A DNA stretch of 64,000 nucleotides from Duffyella gerundensis (GCF_001517405.1 NZ_LN907828.1:496001-560000); one strand, 5' to 3'. Positions 1 to 8,258 are shown, counted from the first letter of the stretch. Made by a program: numbers and translations. The notes: generated from the sequence alone by a model not told the origin.

Positions 1-2015
1 CCGGTGAAAAAGACAGAATCAATCCTGTTGTGTTTTACACTTCAGCTGGACTGATTCTGACGTTTTCACTGTTGACCATTCTTTTCAGTGGCCAGGCGGC
101 AGGCTGGATCCTGACCGCAGTTAACTGGGTTTCTGCCACCTTCGGCTGGTATTACATGCTGGCGGCGACGCTCTATATCGTCTTTGTGCTCTATATGGCG
201 TGCTCGCGCTTTGGTGACATTAAGCTGGGGCCGGAGCAGTCAAAACCGGAGTTCAGTATACTCAGTTGGTCAGCCATGCTGTTCGCGGCGGGCATCGGCA
301 TCGACCTGATGTTCTTCTCCGTGGCCGAGCCGGTAACGCAATATATGCAGCCGCCGGAAGGCGCCGGGCAAACCATGGAGGCGGCGCGTCAGGCGATGGT
401 CTGGACGCTGTTCCACTACGGCCTGACTGGCTGGTCGATGTACGCACTGATGGGCATCGCGCTTGGCTACTTCAGCTATCGCTATAACCTGCCGTTGACC
501 ATTCGCTCGGCGCTGTACCCTATCTTTGGCAAGCGCATCAACGGACCGATTGGTCATACCGTGGATATCGCGGCGGTCGTCGGCACCATTTTTGGTATCG
601 CCACCACGCTGGGTATTGGCGTCGTGCAGCTCAATTATGGGCTAAAGGTGCTGTTCGATATTCCTGAAGGACTGGCAGCGCAGGCTGGCTTAATCGTCTT
701 ATCGGTGATTATCGCGACCATTTCGGTGACATCTGGCGTAGATAAAGGCATTCGTATTCTGTCTGAACTCAACGTAGCGCTAGCGGTTGGCCTGATTCTG
801 TTTGTGCTGTTCTGCGGCAATACTGAGTTTCTGCTGAACGCGCTGGTGCTTAACGTGGGTGATTACATTAATCGCTTTATGGGCATGACGCTGAACACCT
901 TCGCCTTCGATCGCCCAACTCAGTGGATGAATAGCTGGACGCTCTTTTTCTGGGCCTGGTGGGTTGCCTGGTCGCCGTTTGTTGGCCTGTTCCTGGCGCG
1001 TATTTCGCGTGGACGTACTATTCGTGAGTTCGTACTCGGCACGCTGATCATTCCGTTTACCTTTACGCTGCTTTGGCTGTCGGTATTTGGTAACGCTGCG
1101 CTGTATGAAATTATTCACGGCAACGCAGGATTTGCGCAGGAAGTGATGAACCATGCAGAACGCGGCTTCTACAGCCTGCTGGCACAGTATCCGGCGTTTA
1201 AGCTGAGTGCGTCGGTCGCGACCATCACCGGCATGCTGTTTTATGTCACCTCGGCGGATTCCGGTTCGCTGGTGCTGGGTAACTTCACCTCGAAGCTGAA
1301 AGATATCAACAGCGATGCGCCAAACTGGCTACGTATCTTCTGGTCAGTGGCGATTGGTGTGCTGACGTTGAGCATGCTGATGACCAACGGCATCTCGGCA
1401 CTGCAAAACGCCACGGTGATCATGGGTCTGCCGTTCAGCTTTGTGATCTTCTTTGTGATGGCGGGGCTTTATAAATCGCTGAAGATTGAGGATTATCGAC
1501 GTGCCAGCGCCACGCGTGATACCGCGCCTTACCTGGCCGCAGCGAACGATCGTCTGAGCTGGAAAAAACGGCTGTCACGCCTGATGAACTATCCTGGCTC
1601 GCGTTATACCCAGCATATGATGGAAACCGTGGTGTTCCCGGCAATGCAGGATGTGGCGAAAGAGTTGGAGCTGCGCGGAGGTAAAGTTGCGCTGGAAGCA
1701 GTGCCAGCCGATGAGGAGAACCCATTGGGCTATCTGGATCTGCGTGTGAACCTGGGTGAAGAACAGAACTTTGTTTACCAGGTTTGGCCGCAGCAGTATT
1801 CGGTGCCAGGCTTTACCTATCGCGCCCGCAGCGGTAAATCGACCTATTACCGTCTGGAAACCTTCCTGCTGGAGGGCAGCCAGGGCAACGATTTAATGGA
1901 TTACAGCAAAGAGCAGGTAATTATTGATATTCTCGATCAGTATGAACGTCACCTGAACTTCATCCATCTTCATCGTGAAGCGCCGGGTAGCAACATTACC
2001 TTCCCGAATATGTAA
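1..2015 (+). CDS. betT: BetT choline transporter, BCCT family (5' truncated)
   Basis: High-affinity, proton-driven choline uptake across the inner membrane, feeding glycine betaine synthesis for osmoprotection. The frame is open to the left edge: codons before the GTG at 30 read GEKDRINPVV, matching the E. coli BetT N-terminus, so the real start lies outside the window and only about ten residues are missing. About twelve membrane segments follow, with the tryptophan-rich BCCT signature FFWAWWVAWSPFVG. A long C-terminal cytoplasmic tail of roughly 170 residues is the osmosensing extension typical of BetT. Near-identity to E. coli BetT along the whole length makes the assignment firm. betIBA are not visible here and would be expected to the left. 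Two hairpins close the gene. Confidence 0.95.
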   Translation, partial: GEKDRINPVVFYTSAGLILTFSLLTILFSGQAAGWILTAVNWVSATFGWYYMLAATLYIVFVLYMACSRFGDIKLGPEQSKPEFSILSWSAMLFAAGIGIDLMFFSVAEPVTQYMQPPEGAGQTMEAARQAMVWTLFHYGLTGWSMYALMGIALGYFSYRYNLPLTIRSALYPIFGKRINGPIGHTVDIAAVVGTIFGIATTLGIGVVQLNYGLKVLFDIPEGLAAQAGLIVLSVIIATISVTSGVDKGIRILSELNVALAVGLILFVLFCGNTEFLLNALVLNVGDYINRFMGMTLNTFAFDRPTQWMNSWTLFFWAWWVAWSPFVGLFLARISRGRTIREFVLGTLIIPFTFTLLWLSVFGNAALYEIIHGNAGFAQEVMNHAERGFYSLLAQYPAFKLSASVATITGMLFYVTSADSGSLVLGNFTSKLKDINSDAPNWLRIFWSVAIGVLTLSMLMTNGISALQNATVIMGLPFSFVIFFVMAGLYKSLKIEDYRRASATRDTAPYLAAANDRLSWKKRLSRLMNYPGSRYTQHMMETVVFPAMQDVAKELELRGGKVALEAVPADEENPLGYLDLRVNLGEEQNFVYQVWPQQYSVPGFTYRARSGKSTYYRLETFLLEGSQGNDLMDYSKEQVIIDILDQYERHLNFIHLHREAPGSNITFPNM

Positions 2016-2021
2016 CCTGTC

Positions 2022-2087
2022 GCCCGGCGTTTCTCGCCGGGCACCCAGCGCCGACTTCGATGGTCGGCGCTGAATTCAGCTTTTTAT
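2022..2087 (+). terminator. Tandem hairpins after betT
   Basis: Two adjacent perfect stems: 8 bp at 2022-2029/2035-2042 and 9 bp (AGCGCCGAC/GTCGGCGCT) at 2047-2055/2063-2071. A short T run follows at 2082-2086. They lie between the convergent betT and rutF genes; the second fits an intrinsic terminator for betT. Confidence 0.7.
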
Positions 2088-2102
2088 CTAACATCTCAAT
2101 CA

Positions 2103-2648
2103 TCATCGCAGATGGTGATAGCGCCGATTAAACCACACCAGGTTTGACGCCAACTGCTGGCGTTTGATGCCCACTATTTCGCAGATCATGATGTCGTGCG
2201 TGCCGACGGTGACGCGTGACTGAATTTTACAGTCAAAGGCAACTGCGCTGGCTGACAGCAGCGGCGAGCCGGTGATAAAGGTGTCCCATTCTACCGCCGC
2301 AAAGCGATCCTGCTGGGCCAGTTTCCCGCCAAATATCCCGGACAGTGCTTCCTGATCGGCAGCCAGCGTGTTGACGCAAAGGTGTTCGGCATCGGCAAAT
2401 GCGGCAAACACCGAAGCGCTGTGATTCAGGCAGACTAACAGCGAAGGCGGGGAATCTGTGACGCTACAAACGGCAGTGGCGGTAAATCCAGTGGCACTTT
2501 CTTCACTCAAGGTTGTGACAATGTTGACCGCTGAGCCAAGATTCGCCATCGCATCCTTGAATGTTTGGCGGCCCTGGTCATCAGTATCAGAAAAAATTGT
2601 TGAGACCACTTGGGTCTCCTCAACAGCAAGCAGTGTGGTATCAGACAT
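2103..2648 (-). CDS. rutF: RutF-like NADH:flavin reductase
   Basis: Flavin reductase of the RutF/HpaC family, 181 aa. In the uracil-degrading Rut pathway it supplies reduced FMN to the RutA oxygenase. The core matches E. coli RutF: TFKDAMANLGSAVNIVTT, then a GFTATAVCSVTDSPPSLLVC segment, an LCVNTLAA strand, FGGK and the VGTHDI motif near the C-terminus. The chosen ATG at 2648 overlaps the rutE stop (ATGTCTGA), indicating translational coupling; the open frame extends further upstream but that part lies inside rutE. The N-terminus is some 15-20 residues longer than in E. coli RutF. Its usual electron acceptor RutA is absent from the window, so it may serve an unlinked rutA or another flavin-dependent oxygenase. 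Confidence 0.85.
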   Translation of the reverse strand: MSDTTLLAVEETQVVSTIFSDTDDQGRQTFKDAMANLGSAVNIVTTLSEESATGFTATAVCSVTDSPPSLLVCLNHSASVFAAFADAEHLCVNTLAADQEALSGIFGGKLAQQDRFAAVEWDTFITGSPLLSASAVAFDCKIQSRVTVGTHDIMICEIVGIKRQQLASNLVWFNRRYHHLR

Positions 2649-3231
2649 AAATGCAGGCCTCCTCAAAATCGAAACGATAAAGACGATCGTAAACTTTTTT
2701 GGCATCGCCATAGCCAAGATTAATGATCTGGTTCACGGTCCAGCTGGTGTCCGCAAAAAATGCGGCGTCGACCGCTTTGGCATCAAACCCTGACATCGGC
2801 CCGGTATCCAGACCCAGCGCACGCGCCGCCATGATCAGGTAGGCCGCCTGCATCGAACTGTTGCGCAGCGCCGTTTCGCGGGCAAAGCTTTCGCTGGAGG
2901 TGAACCAACTGCGCGCATCGCCGTGAGGAAATAGCACTGGCAATGCGTCATAAAATTTTGTATCCCACGCCACGATGACATTAACCGGCGCGGTCATGGT
3001 TTTTTCCACGTTGCCTTTTGACAGCGCGGGTGCCAGTCGCGCTCGCCCGGCTTCAGTGGTAATAAACACAAAGCGTGCGGGTGAACAGTTGGCAGAGGTT
3101 GGCCCCATACGCACCAGCTGATAGAGCTCGCGCAGCAGTTCTGCTGGCACCGGCTTATCCTGCCAGCCATTTTGCGTTCGCGCGCTGAGAAACAGCGTAT
3201 CTAATCCCTCTTCGGCTATTTTATTGCTCAT
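2641..3231 (-). CDS. rutE: RutE-like malonic semialdehyde reductase
   Basis: Nitroreductase-fold flavoprotein, 196 aa, nearly co-linear with E. coli RutE, which reduces malonic semialdehyde to 3-hydroxypropionate and so removes a toxic end product of uracil ring breakdown. Diagnostic stretches are WGPTSANCSPAR (here MGPTSANCSPAR), VIVAWD, LFPHGDARSWFTSS, RNSSMQAAYLI and LGLDTGPMSGFD. The start at 3231 has AAGGAG six bases upstream. It is the first gene of a two-gene unit with rutF. rutA, rutB, rutC and rutD, which normally precede it, are missing; the next gene upstream is the cold-shock gene. A RutR-like palindrome lies 122 bp upstream. Confidence 0.9.
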   Translation of the reverse strand: MSNKIAEEGLDTLFLSARTQNGWQDKPVPAELLRELYQLVRMGPTSANCSPARFVFITTEAGRARLAPALSKGNVEKTMTAPVNVIVAWDTKFYDALPVLFPHGDARSWFTSSESFARETALRNSSMQAAYLIMAARALGLDTGPMSGFDAKAVDAAFFADTSWTVNQIINLGYGDAKKVYDRLYRFDFEEACIYV

Positions 3232-3352
3232 GCATGTCTCCTTAACAAAACGTGAAGGCCAGAAAAGTCTTCGGGCGATACCGATCGTGATAGCCAGAAC
3301 ACTATCAATATCTGTGCCAATAATTTATAGCAATAAAATCAGTGCGATAAGT

Positions 3353-3368
3353 TTTACCATCCGGTCAA
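3353..3368 (-). promoter_or_regulatory. RutR-like operator upstream of rutEF
   Basis: TTTACCA-TC-CGGTCAA matches the published RutR palindrome TTGACCA-NN-TGGTCAA at 12 of 14 defined positions. It sits between rutE (start 3231) and the csp terminator, inside the 364-bp gene-free stretch 3232-3595, where nothing else but that terminator is evident. RutR senses uracil/thymine, so this would make the orphan pair pyrimidine-regulated. Direct binding is inferred. Confidence 0.55.
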
Positions 3369-3497
3369 AACGGACTAACTGGTCTGAATATGCAACACGC
3401 TGGTGCGCCAGGCACTTCTATGGTGCTGATGGCGGATATACTGAGGAGAGCAGGGAAGGAAGGGCACAGGCGGCAGGCAATGGCAGCCGTAGAATGC

Positions 3498-3524
3498 AAA
3501 AAACCCGCACAAGGCGGGTTTTTT
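3498..3524 (-). terminator. Bidirectional intrinsic terminator after csp
   Basis: AAAAAACCCGC / GCGGGTTTTTT, an 11-bp perfect inverted repeat with a five-base loop. It carries T runs on both strands, about 70 bp downstream of the csp stop. Confidence 0.85.
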
Positions 3525-3595
3525 ATCACGGGAAACTCACTGCTCAGGCTATTGCCGTCATCGCTATCGTAGATTCCTGTGCGATTGTTCGCTAC

Positions 3596-3808
3596 TTAAA
3601 GCGGAACAACGTTTACAGCTGATGGGCCTTTAGCGCCGTTCTCGATTGAGAACTCAACTTTCTGGCCTTCATCCAGGGTTTTGAAATCATTGCTCTGGAT
3701 TGCAGAGAAGTGTACGAATACATCTTTGCTGCCGTCTTCAGGAGTAATGAAGCCGAAACCTTTATCAGCGTTAAACCATTTTACTAAACCAGTCATTTTG
3801 TTAGACAT
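3596..3808 (-). CDS. Cold-shock protein, CspA/CspG type
   Basis: A 70-residue single cold-shock domain (OB fold) that binds single-stranded RNA and DNA and acts as an RNA chaperone. RNP1 is visible as KGFGFIT (residues 16-22) and RNP2 as VFVHF (30-34). The N-terminus MSNKMTGLVKWFNADKGFG is identical to E. coli CspG, while DEGQKVEF and the GAKGP region resemble CspA, so only the subfamily is named. The start at 3808 follows AAAGGAAATATCT. An in-frame reading upstream to 3961 lies in the leader and is not translated in this family. The leader is the cold-responsive type, which predicts cold induction after transcription. Confidence 0.95.
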   Translation of the reverse strand: MSNKMTGLVKWFNADKGFGFITPEDGSKDVFVHFSAIQSNDFKTLDEGQKVEFSIENGAKGPSAVNVVPL

Positions 3809-3990
3809 AGATATTTCCTTTAGATTTTTTGAGCCACTTAACGTGACGAACATGGCCTGTTTGCAGAGTTTACTTACTGGGCACTTAGGAGGAGGCTCTC
3901 GCAGAAGGGTATCTATGGATAACGCTTGAACTGAGGACTGCTTTACTAAAACTGCTTTCATAAGGTCTGTGTTTCAAACCGATGACGTAT
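3809..3990 (-). promoter_or_regulatory. cspA-type cold-box leader (5' UTR thermosensor) and promoter
   Basis: The roughly 160-nt leader on the minus strand starts with CGGTTTGAAACACAGACC at about 3962-3981, corresponding to the cspA cold box (CGGTTTGACGTACAGACC). Further leader blocks recognisable from E. coli cspA follow, such as AGTAAAGCAGTC and GTTATCCATAGATACCC. In E. coli this leader refolds at low temperature to expose the ribosome site. A TATACG-like -10 lies just upstream, near 3988. Confidence 0.8.
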
Positions 3991-4134
3991 ACTAGACCGG
4001 GAGAGCGGTGTTACGCAAGCGTTAATATTATTTAATTTTAGATGGTTAGTTTTGCAACGAACCCACCTTTTCTGCTTTAAGAGTATAGTCGATTAAAAAT
4101 GCAGCGCCACCAGTAAGCGTATTCTGTAAAAATA

Positions 4135-4165
4135 AAAAGCCCCGACGGTTTAGGTCAGGGCTTTT
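4135..4165 (-). terminator. Strong minus-strand terminator without an obvious gene
   Basis: AAAAGCCCCGAC / GTCAGGGCTTTT pair with one wobble around an eight-base loop. The minus strand continues into a long T-rich tail (complement of 4122-4139), so it ends a leftward transcript. The nearest leftward reading frames are the two weak candidates at 4306-4458 and 4545-4799. A small RNA ending here is an alternative. Confidence 0.65.
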
Positions 4166-4305
4166 AGGGTACTGCACACTTAGGATTTAACATTAATACG
4201 CTTTGTTGATACTTACTGCTATTGGTACTGCGTTAAATGTACACGTTAAGAACAGATAATATTGGGTACTAGATAGATAATTAAAAACCCCCATATATTT
4301 ACCGA

Positions 4306-4458
4306 TTAACACATCGCCAGCTTCATCACTTTCTTAAAGCGTGGCATCTTAATCCAGTACATCTCCCCTCGCGATATAAACTCTTTGATGCGTTGCCTTA
4401 CTTTCGTTGCGATACTCAGAAAACAAAACCTTATCGCAAGCAATTGTAGTTGAAACAT
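4306..4458 (-). CDS. Possible 50-aa small protein, unknown
   Basis: The frame starts MFQLQLLAIRFCFLSIATKV and ends in the basic stretch RFKKVMKLAMC before TAA. It has no clear ribosome-binding site and I recognise no family. The middle (RQRIKEFISRGEMYWIKMPR) looks protein-like, and a good leftward terminator lies about 140 bp downstream, which is why it is listed. The surrounding region 3991-4965 is AT-rich and otherwise featureless. It could be a decayed remnant or non-coding. Confidence 0.2.
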   Translation of the reverse strand: MFQLQLLAIRFCFLSIATKVRQRIKEFISRGEMYWIKMPRFKKVMKLAMC

Positions 4459-4544
4459 GGCGTTACATCATCGCGTTGTTGTCCCCAGGTTGCGATTGGT
4501 GAATCTCACTACGTGGCCTTAACACTGATCGACAGAGGGTGAAG

Positions 4545-4799
4545 CTATTCCTCAATTATCGATATCACATACAACAATGTTACGTGGCCTTTATCGCAAA
4601 TTATTTCTGAAACAAACTTCTGATACACTTTCTGCTTACCCGGCAACAAACTTTCCGCTGCCGTTGAGTACCAATCTAAGCTTTTTTTTCGCGGTGTCAA
4701 CACTGTTTTTAAACGCATGTTTTTATTGCCAGTGGTGATATAAAAACGCTGCGCTTTTCCTGTGCTTTGTTTTACAGTTAAATAATCTTTTTCATCCAC
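4545..4799 (-). CDS. Hypothetical 84-aa protein
   Basis: Not recognised. A GTG-initiated frame (VDEKDYLTVKQ...) that is lysine-rich, without membrane segments or signal peptide. Tryptophan-tyrosine (DWYSTAAESLL) and a KQKVYQKFVSEII helix-like segment are the only distinctive parts. A GGA-containing sequence lies rather far (about 12 bases) upstream of the GTG. It sits in the AT-rich gap between the csp leader and the SMR gene, more AT-rich than its neighbours, which could mean acquired or decaying DNA. Confidence 0.3.
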   Translation of the reverse strand: MDEKDYLTVKQSTGKAQRFYITTGNKNMRLKTVLTPRKKSLDWYSTAAESLLPGKQKVYQKFVSEIICDKGHVTLLYVISIIEE

Positions 4800-4965
4800 A
4801 ACGCATTATTTCCTGCCGGACAATTTCACTGTTCAATTGTCAAAAAAATCTGAAGCTAGCAAGCTATCAACGCGGTCGTTGTGTGGCCTCGCTAGCATGG
4901 GCAACGCAGCGGCTGTGGGCGGCTGCGTTGCATCACTCAAAGTTAAAGCCAGAGAGTGACGTTGT

Positions 4966-5307
4966 TTAATGCGCGCTCATTTTTGAAAAGCCATTGACGA
5001 TAATTACGCCTATCACTATTAGGGCGATACCAATAAGCGCCGCAGTGTCAGGATGCTGTTTGAAAATCACAATGCTGACTACCGTGGTGAGAATAATGCC
5101 CAGGCCACCCCAGGAAGCGTAAGCGATGGCCAGCGGCACGGCGCGCAAAGCCTGAGCAAGCAGATAAATAGAGAGCGAATAACAGACTGCAGCGCCCAGA
5201 GAGGGCAGAAGCTTAGTGAAGTGGGCCGATTTGCCCAGCAGCGTCGTGCCGATCACTTCAACGATAATGGCAACCAGCAGTGCCAGATAAGATAGCCAAG
5301 CGGGCAT
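4966..5307 (-). CDS. Small multidrug resistance (SMR) transporter, EmrE-like
   Basis: A 113-residue protein with four membrane helices. SMR transporters act as antiparallel dimers exchanging protons for cationic drugs or polyamines. The membrane-embedded glutamate essential for coupling is in AIIVEVIGTTLLGKS (E17, equivalent to EmrE E14). The family markers LAQALRAVPLAIAYASWGGLGI and the C-terminal GVIIVNGFS are present; 'YASWGG' replaces the EmrE YAIWSG. The start at 5307 follows AAGGAG. It lies immediately downstream of a leftward two-component system (92-bp gap), so it may be one of its targets or part of the same transcript. Substrate cannot be told from sequence. Confidence 0.88.
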   Translation of the reverse strand: MPAWLSYLALLVAIIVEVIGTTLLGKSAHFTKLLPSLGAAVCYSLSIYLLAQALRAVPLAIAYASWGGLGIILTTVVSIVIFKQHPDTAALIGIALIVIGVIIVNGFSKMSAH

Positions 5308-5399
5308 ATTGCGTTCTCCTTACGTAAACCCAGGGCGGTAATTATAGAGAGGCTGAGAGAATTTCCCGCTTTTATTGCACCGCTGATTGACGACTCACG

Positions 5400-6566
5400 C
5401 TATAAAGGCAACGTCAGCGCGATCTCCATGCCGCCGTCGGCAGGTAAGCTGGCTGACACTTCACCGCCGTGCGCAACCACAATGGCTCTGGCGATGGATA
5501 ATCCCAGCCCGCTTCCGCCAGAGTGCCGTGCCCGTGAAGATTCCGCGCGAGTGAAGCGATCAAAGAGGATGGGCAGAAATTGCGGATCGACGCCGGATCC
5601 GTAATCGCGGAACAGGATGCTCACCTGCGTCGCATGCTGGGTGACCGTGATGGTCAGGCTCTTGCCTTCTGGTGCGTAACGCAGCGCATTCTCCATTAAA
5701 ATAGTAAACACCTGGCCCAGCCGAAACACATCGCCCGAACAGCGTGCGTGATGCTTTGCCTCTATTACTATCGCCATACCTGCCGCTTCCGCCTGCGGTG
5801 CCAGCCAGGCTGCGCGTTCTCGCAGCAGTTCAACCAAATGAATTCTGCTGCGCTCAAGGCTGAGCTGTCCGGCATCCGCCAGCGAAAGCAGATGTAATTC
5901 GTCTGTCAGGCGACTCAGCTGGCGAAGCTGCTTCATGACCATGCTCAATTGCTGCGGATCGGGATCAAATACGCCATCGATCATGCCCTGCAAGCGGCCA
6001 ATGGCCGCGGTCAAAGGTGAACGAAGCTCATGCGCCATCGCAACGTGCGAAGCCCGCAGTTCACGCTCATAGCGCGCCAGCTGCTGCGTCATCAAATTAA
6101 AATCTTCGGTAAACTGCACCAGCTCTTGTGGCGCATTTTCTACCAGATCGGCGGTTGTGCCGAACTGACCCTCGGCAACCGCACGCGCCGCTGTTGCCAG
6201 TCTGCTGAACTGGGCAGAGAGCGGGCGCGCAACGCGCAAGCCAATCATCACAATAAAAGGAATCGCCATGATCACCAGCACGCCCACCGTCAGCCAGTCA
6301 TTGGAGGCGATGGACGGATCGGAATAGTAGATGCCCCACCAGTTATCAATAATTTGGTGATAACGCGCAAGGTCAAGCGCGGGATGCTGGCGTAACTGGG
6401 CAAATTCCTCGCGCAGTGCCGGCGGCATATGCAGATAGACCCACAGATTCTTCAGGGCAAATCTCAGCCACATACAGATGGCAATCAGCACTACGCTGCC
6501 CAGCGCCAGCGCGATCACGCGCATGCAGATCCAGCGCCATAAAGAAGAGTACGGAGCGCGACTCAT
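5400..6566 (-). CDS. Sensor histidine kinase (BaeS/AdeS/SmeS-like)
   Basis: Inner-membrane sensor, 388 aa. A first membrane segment lies at about 12-34, a short periplasmic loop at 35-90 and a second segment at 92-111. A HAMP linker follows, then a DHp domain with the phospho-accepting His179 in AMAHELRSPL and a HATPase_c domain. N box: MENALRYAPEG; G1: DYGSGV; F box: LFDRFTR; G2: SGGSGLGLSIA. The ATG overlaps the stop of the response regulator (ATGA), so the two are translated together. The stimulus is unknown; a short sensor loop and a neighbouring efflux gene suggest an envelope or drug stress role, which is inference. Confidence 0.9.
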   Translation of the reverse strand: MSRAPYSSLWRWICMRVIALALGSVVLIAICMWLRFALKNLWVYLHMPPALREEFAQLRQHPALDLARYHQIIDNWWGIYYSDPSIASNDWLTVGVLVIMAIPFIVMIGLRVARPLSAQFSRLATAARAVAEGQFGTTADLVENAPQELVQFTEDFNLMTQQLARYERELRASHVAMAHELRSPLTAAIGRLQGMIDGVFDPDPQQLSMVMKQLRQLSRLTDELHLLSLADAGQLSLERSRIHLVELLRERAAWLAPQAEAAGMAIVIEAKHHARCSGDVFRLGQVFTILMENALRYAPEGKSLTITVTQHATQVSILFRDYGSGVDPQFLPILFDRFTRAESSRARHSGGSGLGLSIARAIVVAHGGEVSASLPADGGMEIALTLPL

Positions 6567-7258
6567 GGCTGACGAAACCGATAACCAACGCCGCGCACCG
6601 CAGGCAGGATGTCGTGCAGGCCGGCTGCTTCAAGTTTTCGCCGCAGGTTGTAGACGTGTGTGTCGACGACTCGCTCCAGCGCGTCGCTTTCGGGCAGGCA
6701 GTTTTCCAGCAGGAACTGGCGGGTAAAGGGACGCACCGGTGCACGCATCAGCGTTACCAGAATGGAAAATTCGGTTGGCGTGAGTTCCAGGCGATAGGGC
6801 GGTCCATCGGTTTGATTAATCACTGCTGTCAGCGCGTCAGCATCGACCTCAAGCGCCGCCCAACGCAGTTTCTCCGGCAGTGCCGCGCCCGAAAAACTTC
6901 TGCGCAACACTGCCTGCACGCGTGCTACCACTTCGCCGGGATCGTAAGGTTTAACGACATAGTCGTCGGCGCCATAGCGCAGTGCACCAATTCTGTCCGG
7001 CGCATCGCCCATGGCGGTAACCATGATCACCGGCGTATCACCCCGGCGTCGCAGCGCGGTTAGCACCTCGGTGCCACTCATGCCGGGCAGCATAATATCC
7101 AGCAGGATAAGATCGGGCTCCCAGCGGCGAGCCGTTTCCAGACCGCTGAGACCATCGCCAGCAATAGTGACATCATAGTTTTCTCGCTTTAGATAGGCCT
7201 TGAGCACATCAGCAGCGTCGGCATCATCTTCAATAATCAGTACTCGCTTGGTCTGCAT
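6563..7258 (-). CDS. OmpR-family response regulator
   Basis: 231 aa. The receiver domain has the acidic pocket E10-D11-D12, phospho-acceptor D54 in LILLDIMLPG, T81 and K103 (VVKPY). A C-terminal winged-helix DNA-binding domain runs from about 135 and ends with VVDTHVYNLRRKLE and VRGVGYRF. First gene of the pair with the downstream kinase. The overall look is of the BaeR/AdeR/SmeR group that controls drug efflux, but the exact orthologue is not identifiable. Confidence 0.92.
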   Translation of the reverse strand: MQTKRVLIIEDDADAADVLKAYLKRENYDVTIAGDGLSGLETARRWEPDLILLDIMLPGMSGTEVLTALRRRGDTPVIMVTAMGDAPDRIGALRYGADDYVVKPYDPGEVVARVQAVLRRSFSGAALPEKLRWAALEVDADALTAVINQTDGPPYRLELTPTEFSILVTLMRAPVRPFTRQFLLENCLPESDALERVVDTHVYNLRRKLEAAGLHDILPAVRGVGYRFRQP

Positions 7259-7617
7259 GCGGTGTCACCTGGCTGTAAACGATTATTCACTGGCTAAGGG
7301 CAAGCCCGGCGTGTAAGACTTGCCTGAGAGGCATGATAATAACTGTAAAACCACTGTTTCACATGGCCGGATTAAGGCATTGTGTTAAATCGTTGCGGCG
7401 AGGCGTTAGCATGAGCGCAATCATCAGAGAAAAGTCCATTATATCCCGCCAGAGCTGGGAAGAGCGGTCATGACGTTGGGCTGGTACAGGCAGTTTATTC
7501 ATCAGCCGCCGGACCGAATCCACCCACTTTGTGCCCGCGTCAGTCGCCCGGCTGTCACTTTAAGTGGCAAAATGGTAAGCTGTATGGATACCCAGGCGGT
7601 ATGTAGGGAGAACTAAT
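7259..7617. other. 359-bp gap between two divergent units
   Basis: Separates the leftward regulator gene from the rightward small gene at 7618 and must hold both promoters. A ribosome site (GGGAG, 7606-7610) for the small gene is clear. I see no convincing conserved operator or RNA. Confidence 0.4.
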
Positions 7618-7821
7618 TTGAGTTACAGAAAAACCAATATTCCGGAAGAGATACAGGCGGCGGTAGGTTATGCCGTTTCACTGCTCCTCGAAGCCGGCAA
7701 ACCCATACACATGCATGAGATCACCGCGCTGTTGCAACAGCACGCGGAGCAGGCTTCCGATGAGTCGCTTAAAAACCATCTTCTGCACGCCATTCGTCTG
7801 ATTGCAGACAAAATGAACTGA
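7618..7821 (+). CDS. AriR/YmgB-family small protein (TTG start)
   Basis: 67 aa, initiated by TTG with GGGAG seven bases upstream. The core VGYAVSLLLEAGKPIHMHEITALLQQ resembles the two-helix core of E. coli AriR (YmgB): LGQAVxxLMLSG, then NKNIILSLI. AriR-type proteins are small helical dimers that act as connectors in biofilm and acid-resistance control, with links to the Rcs phosphorelay. It stands apart from the other four family members, on the opposite strand, and would have its own promoter. Assignment rests on pattern similarity across a short protein, hence moderate confidence. Confidence 0.6.
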   Translation: MSYRKTNIPEEIQAAVGYAVSLLLEAGKPIHMHEITALLQQHAEQASDESLKNHLLHAIRLIADKMN

Positions 7822-7958
7822 GTCGCCACGGCCGCTACTTCGCTATTCCCTCTTTTCTAATTTTTCTGATATGCAATAGCATTACCGGACACGCAGCGCT
7901 TTGCTGGTGACACGGCGTGTCATTATTTTTTTAGACAGGATGAACAGGGAAGGGCAGA

Positions 7959-8207
7959 TCAGATGCCGGGGTCATCCGGCGTTTGGCCAACTACAAGCGC
8001 CAGCGTCTGGCTCAGGATCGCCTGTTGAGCAGGCAAGGTAGCGGTTTCCAGTTGCGCAATCAGACGCTGAATTAACACCTTGTTCGACAACACTTCTTTG
8101 CTGGCCACCATCGCTCTGATCATCATGCCCAGTGCTTCAGTGGCGCTGCTATAAAGGATCACGGCAGCCAAATCGTTTCTCTCGTTCTCCGGCAACTCTC
8201 GGTACAT
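7959..8207 (-). CDS. ariR: AriR (YmgB)-like connector protein
   Basis: 82 aa, all helical. It aligns with E. coli AriR/YmgB: EALGMMIRAMVASKEVLSNKVLIQRLIAQLET corresponds to [32 protein letters not shown], and QAILSQTLALVVGQTPDD to ADVIRKTLEIVLRYTADD. In E. coli, ycgZ-ymgA-ariR-ymgC is one operon repressed by BluR and relieved by blue light/cold through BluF; the products down-regulate curli and promote colanic acid through Rcs. It is third in the leftward order ycgZ (8989), ymgA-like (8552), ariR-like, which matches the E. coli order. Confidence 0.7.
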   Translation of the reverse strand: MYRELPENERNDLAAVILYSSATEALGMMIRAMVASKEVLSNKVLIQRLIAQLETATLPAQQAILSQTLALVVGQTPDDPGI

Positions 8208-8258
8208 CAGCGCATCCTCGTCGAGTTGCCAAAGCGATTGTAATCAATCGCTGCGGGA

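Noticed and set aside
7405..7473. A 20-codon frame in the gap before the AriR-like gene
   Set aside because: No ribosome site and no supporting composition; likely chance.
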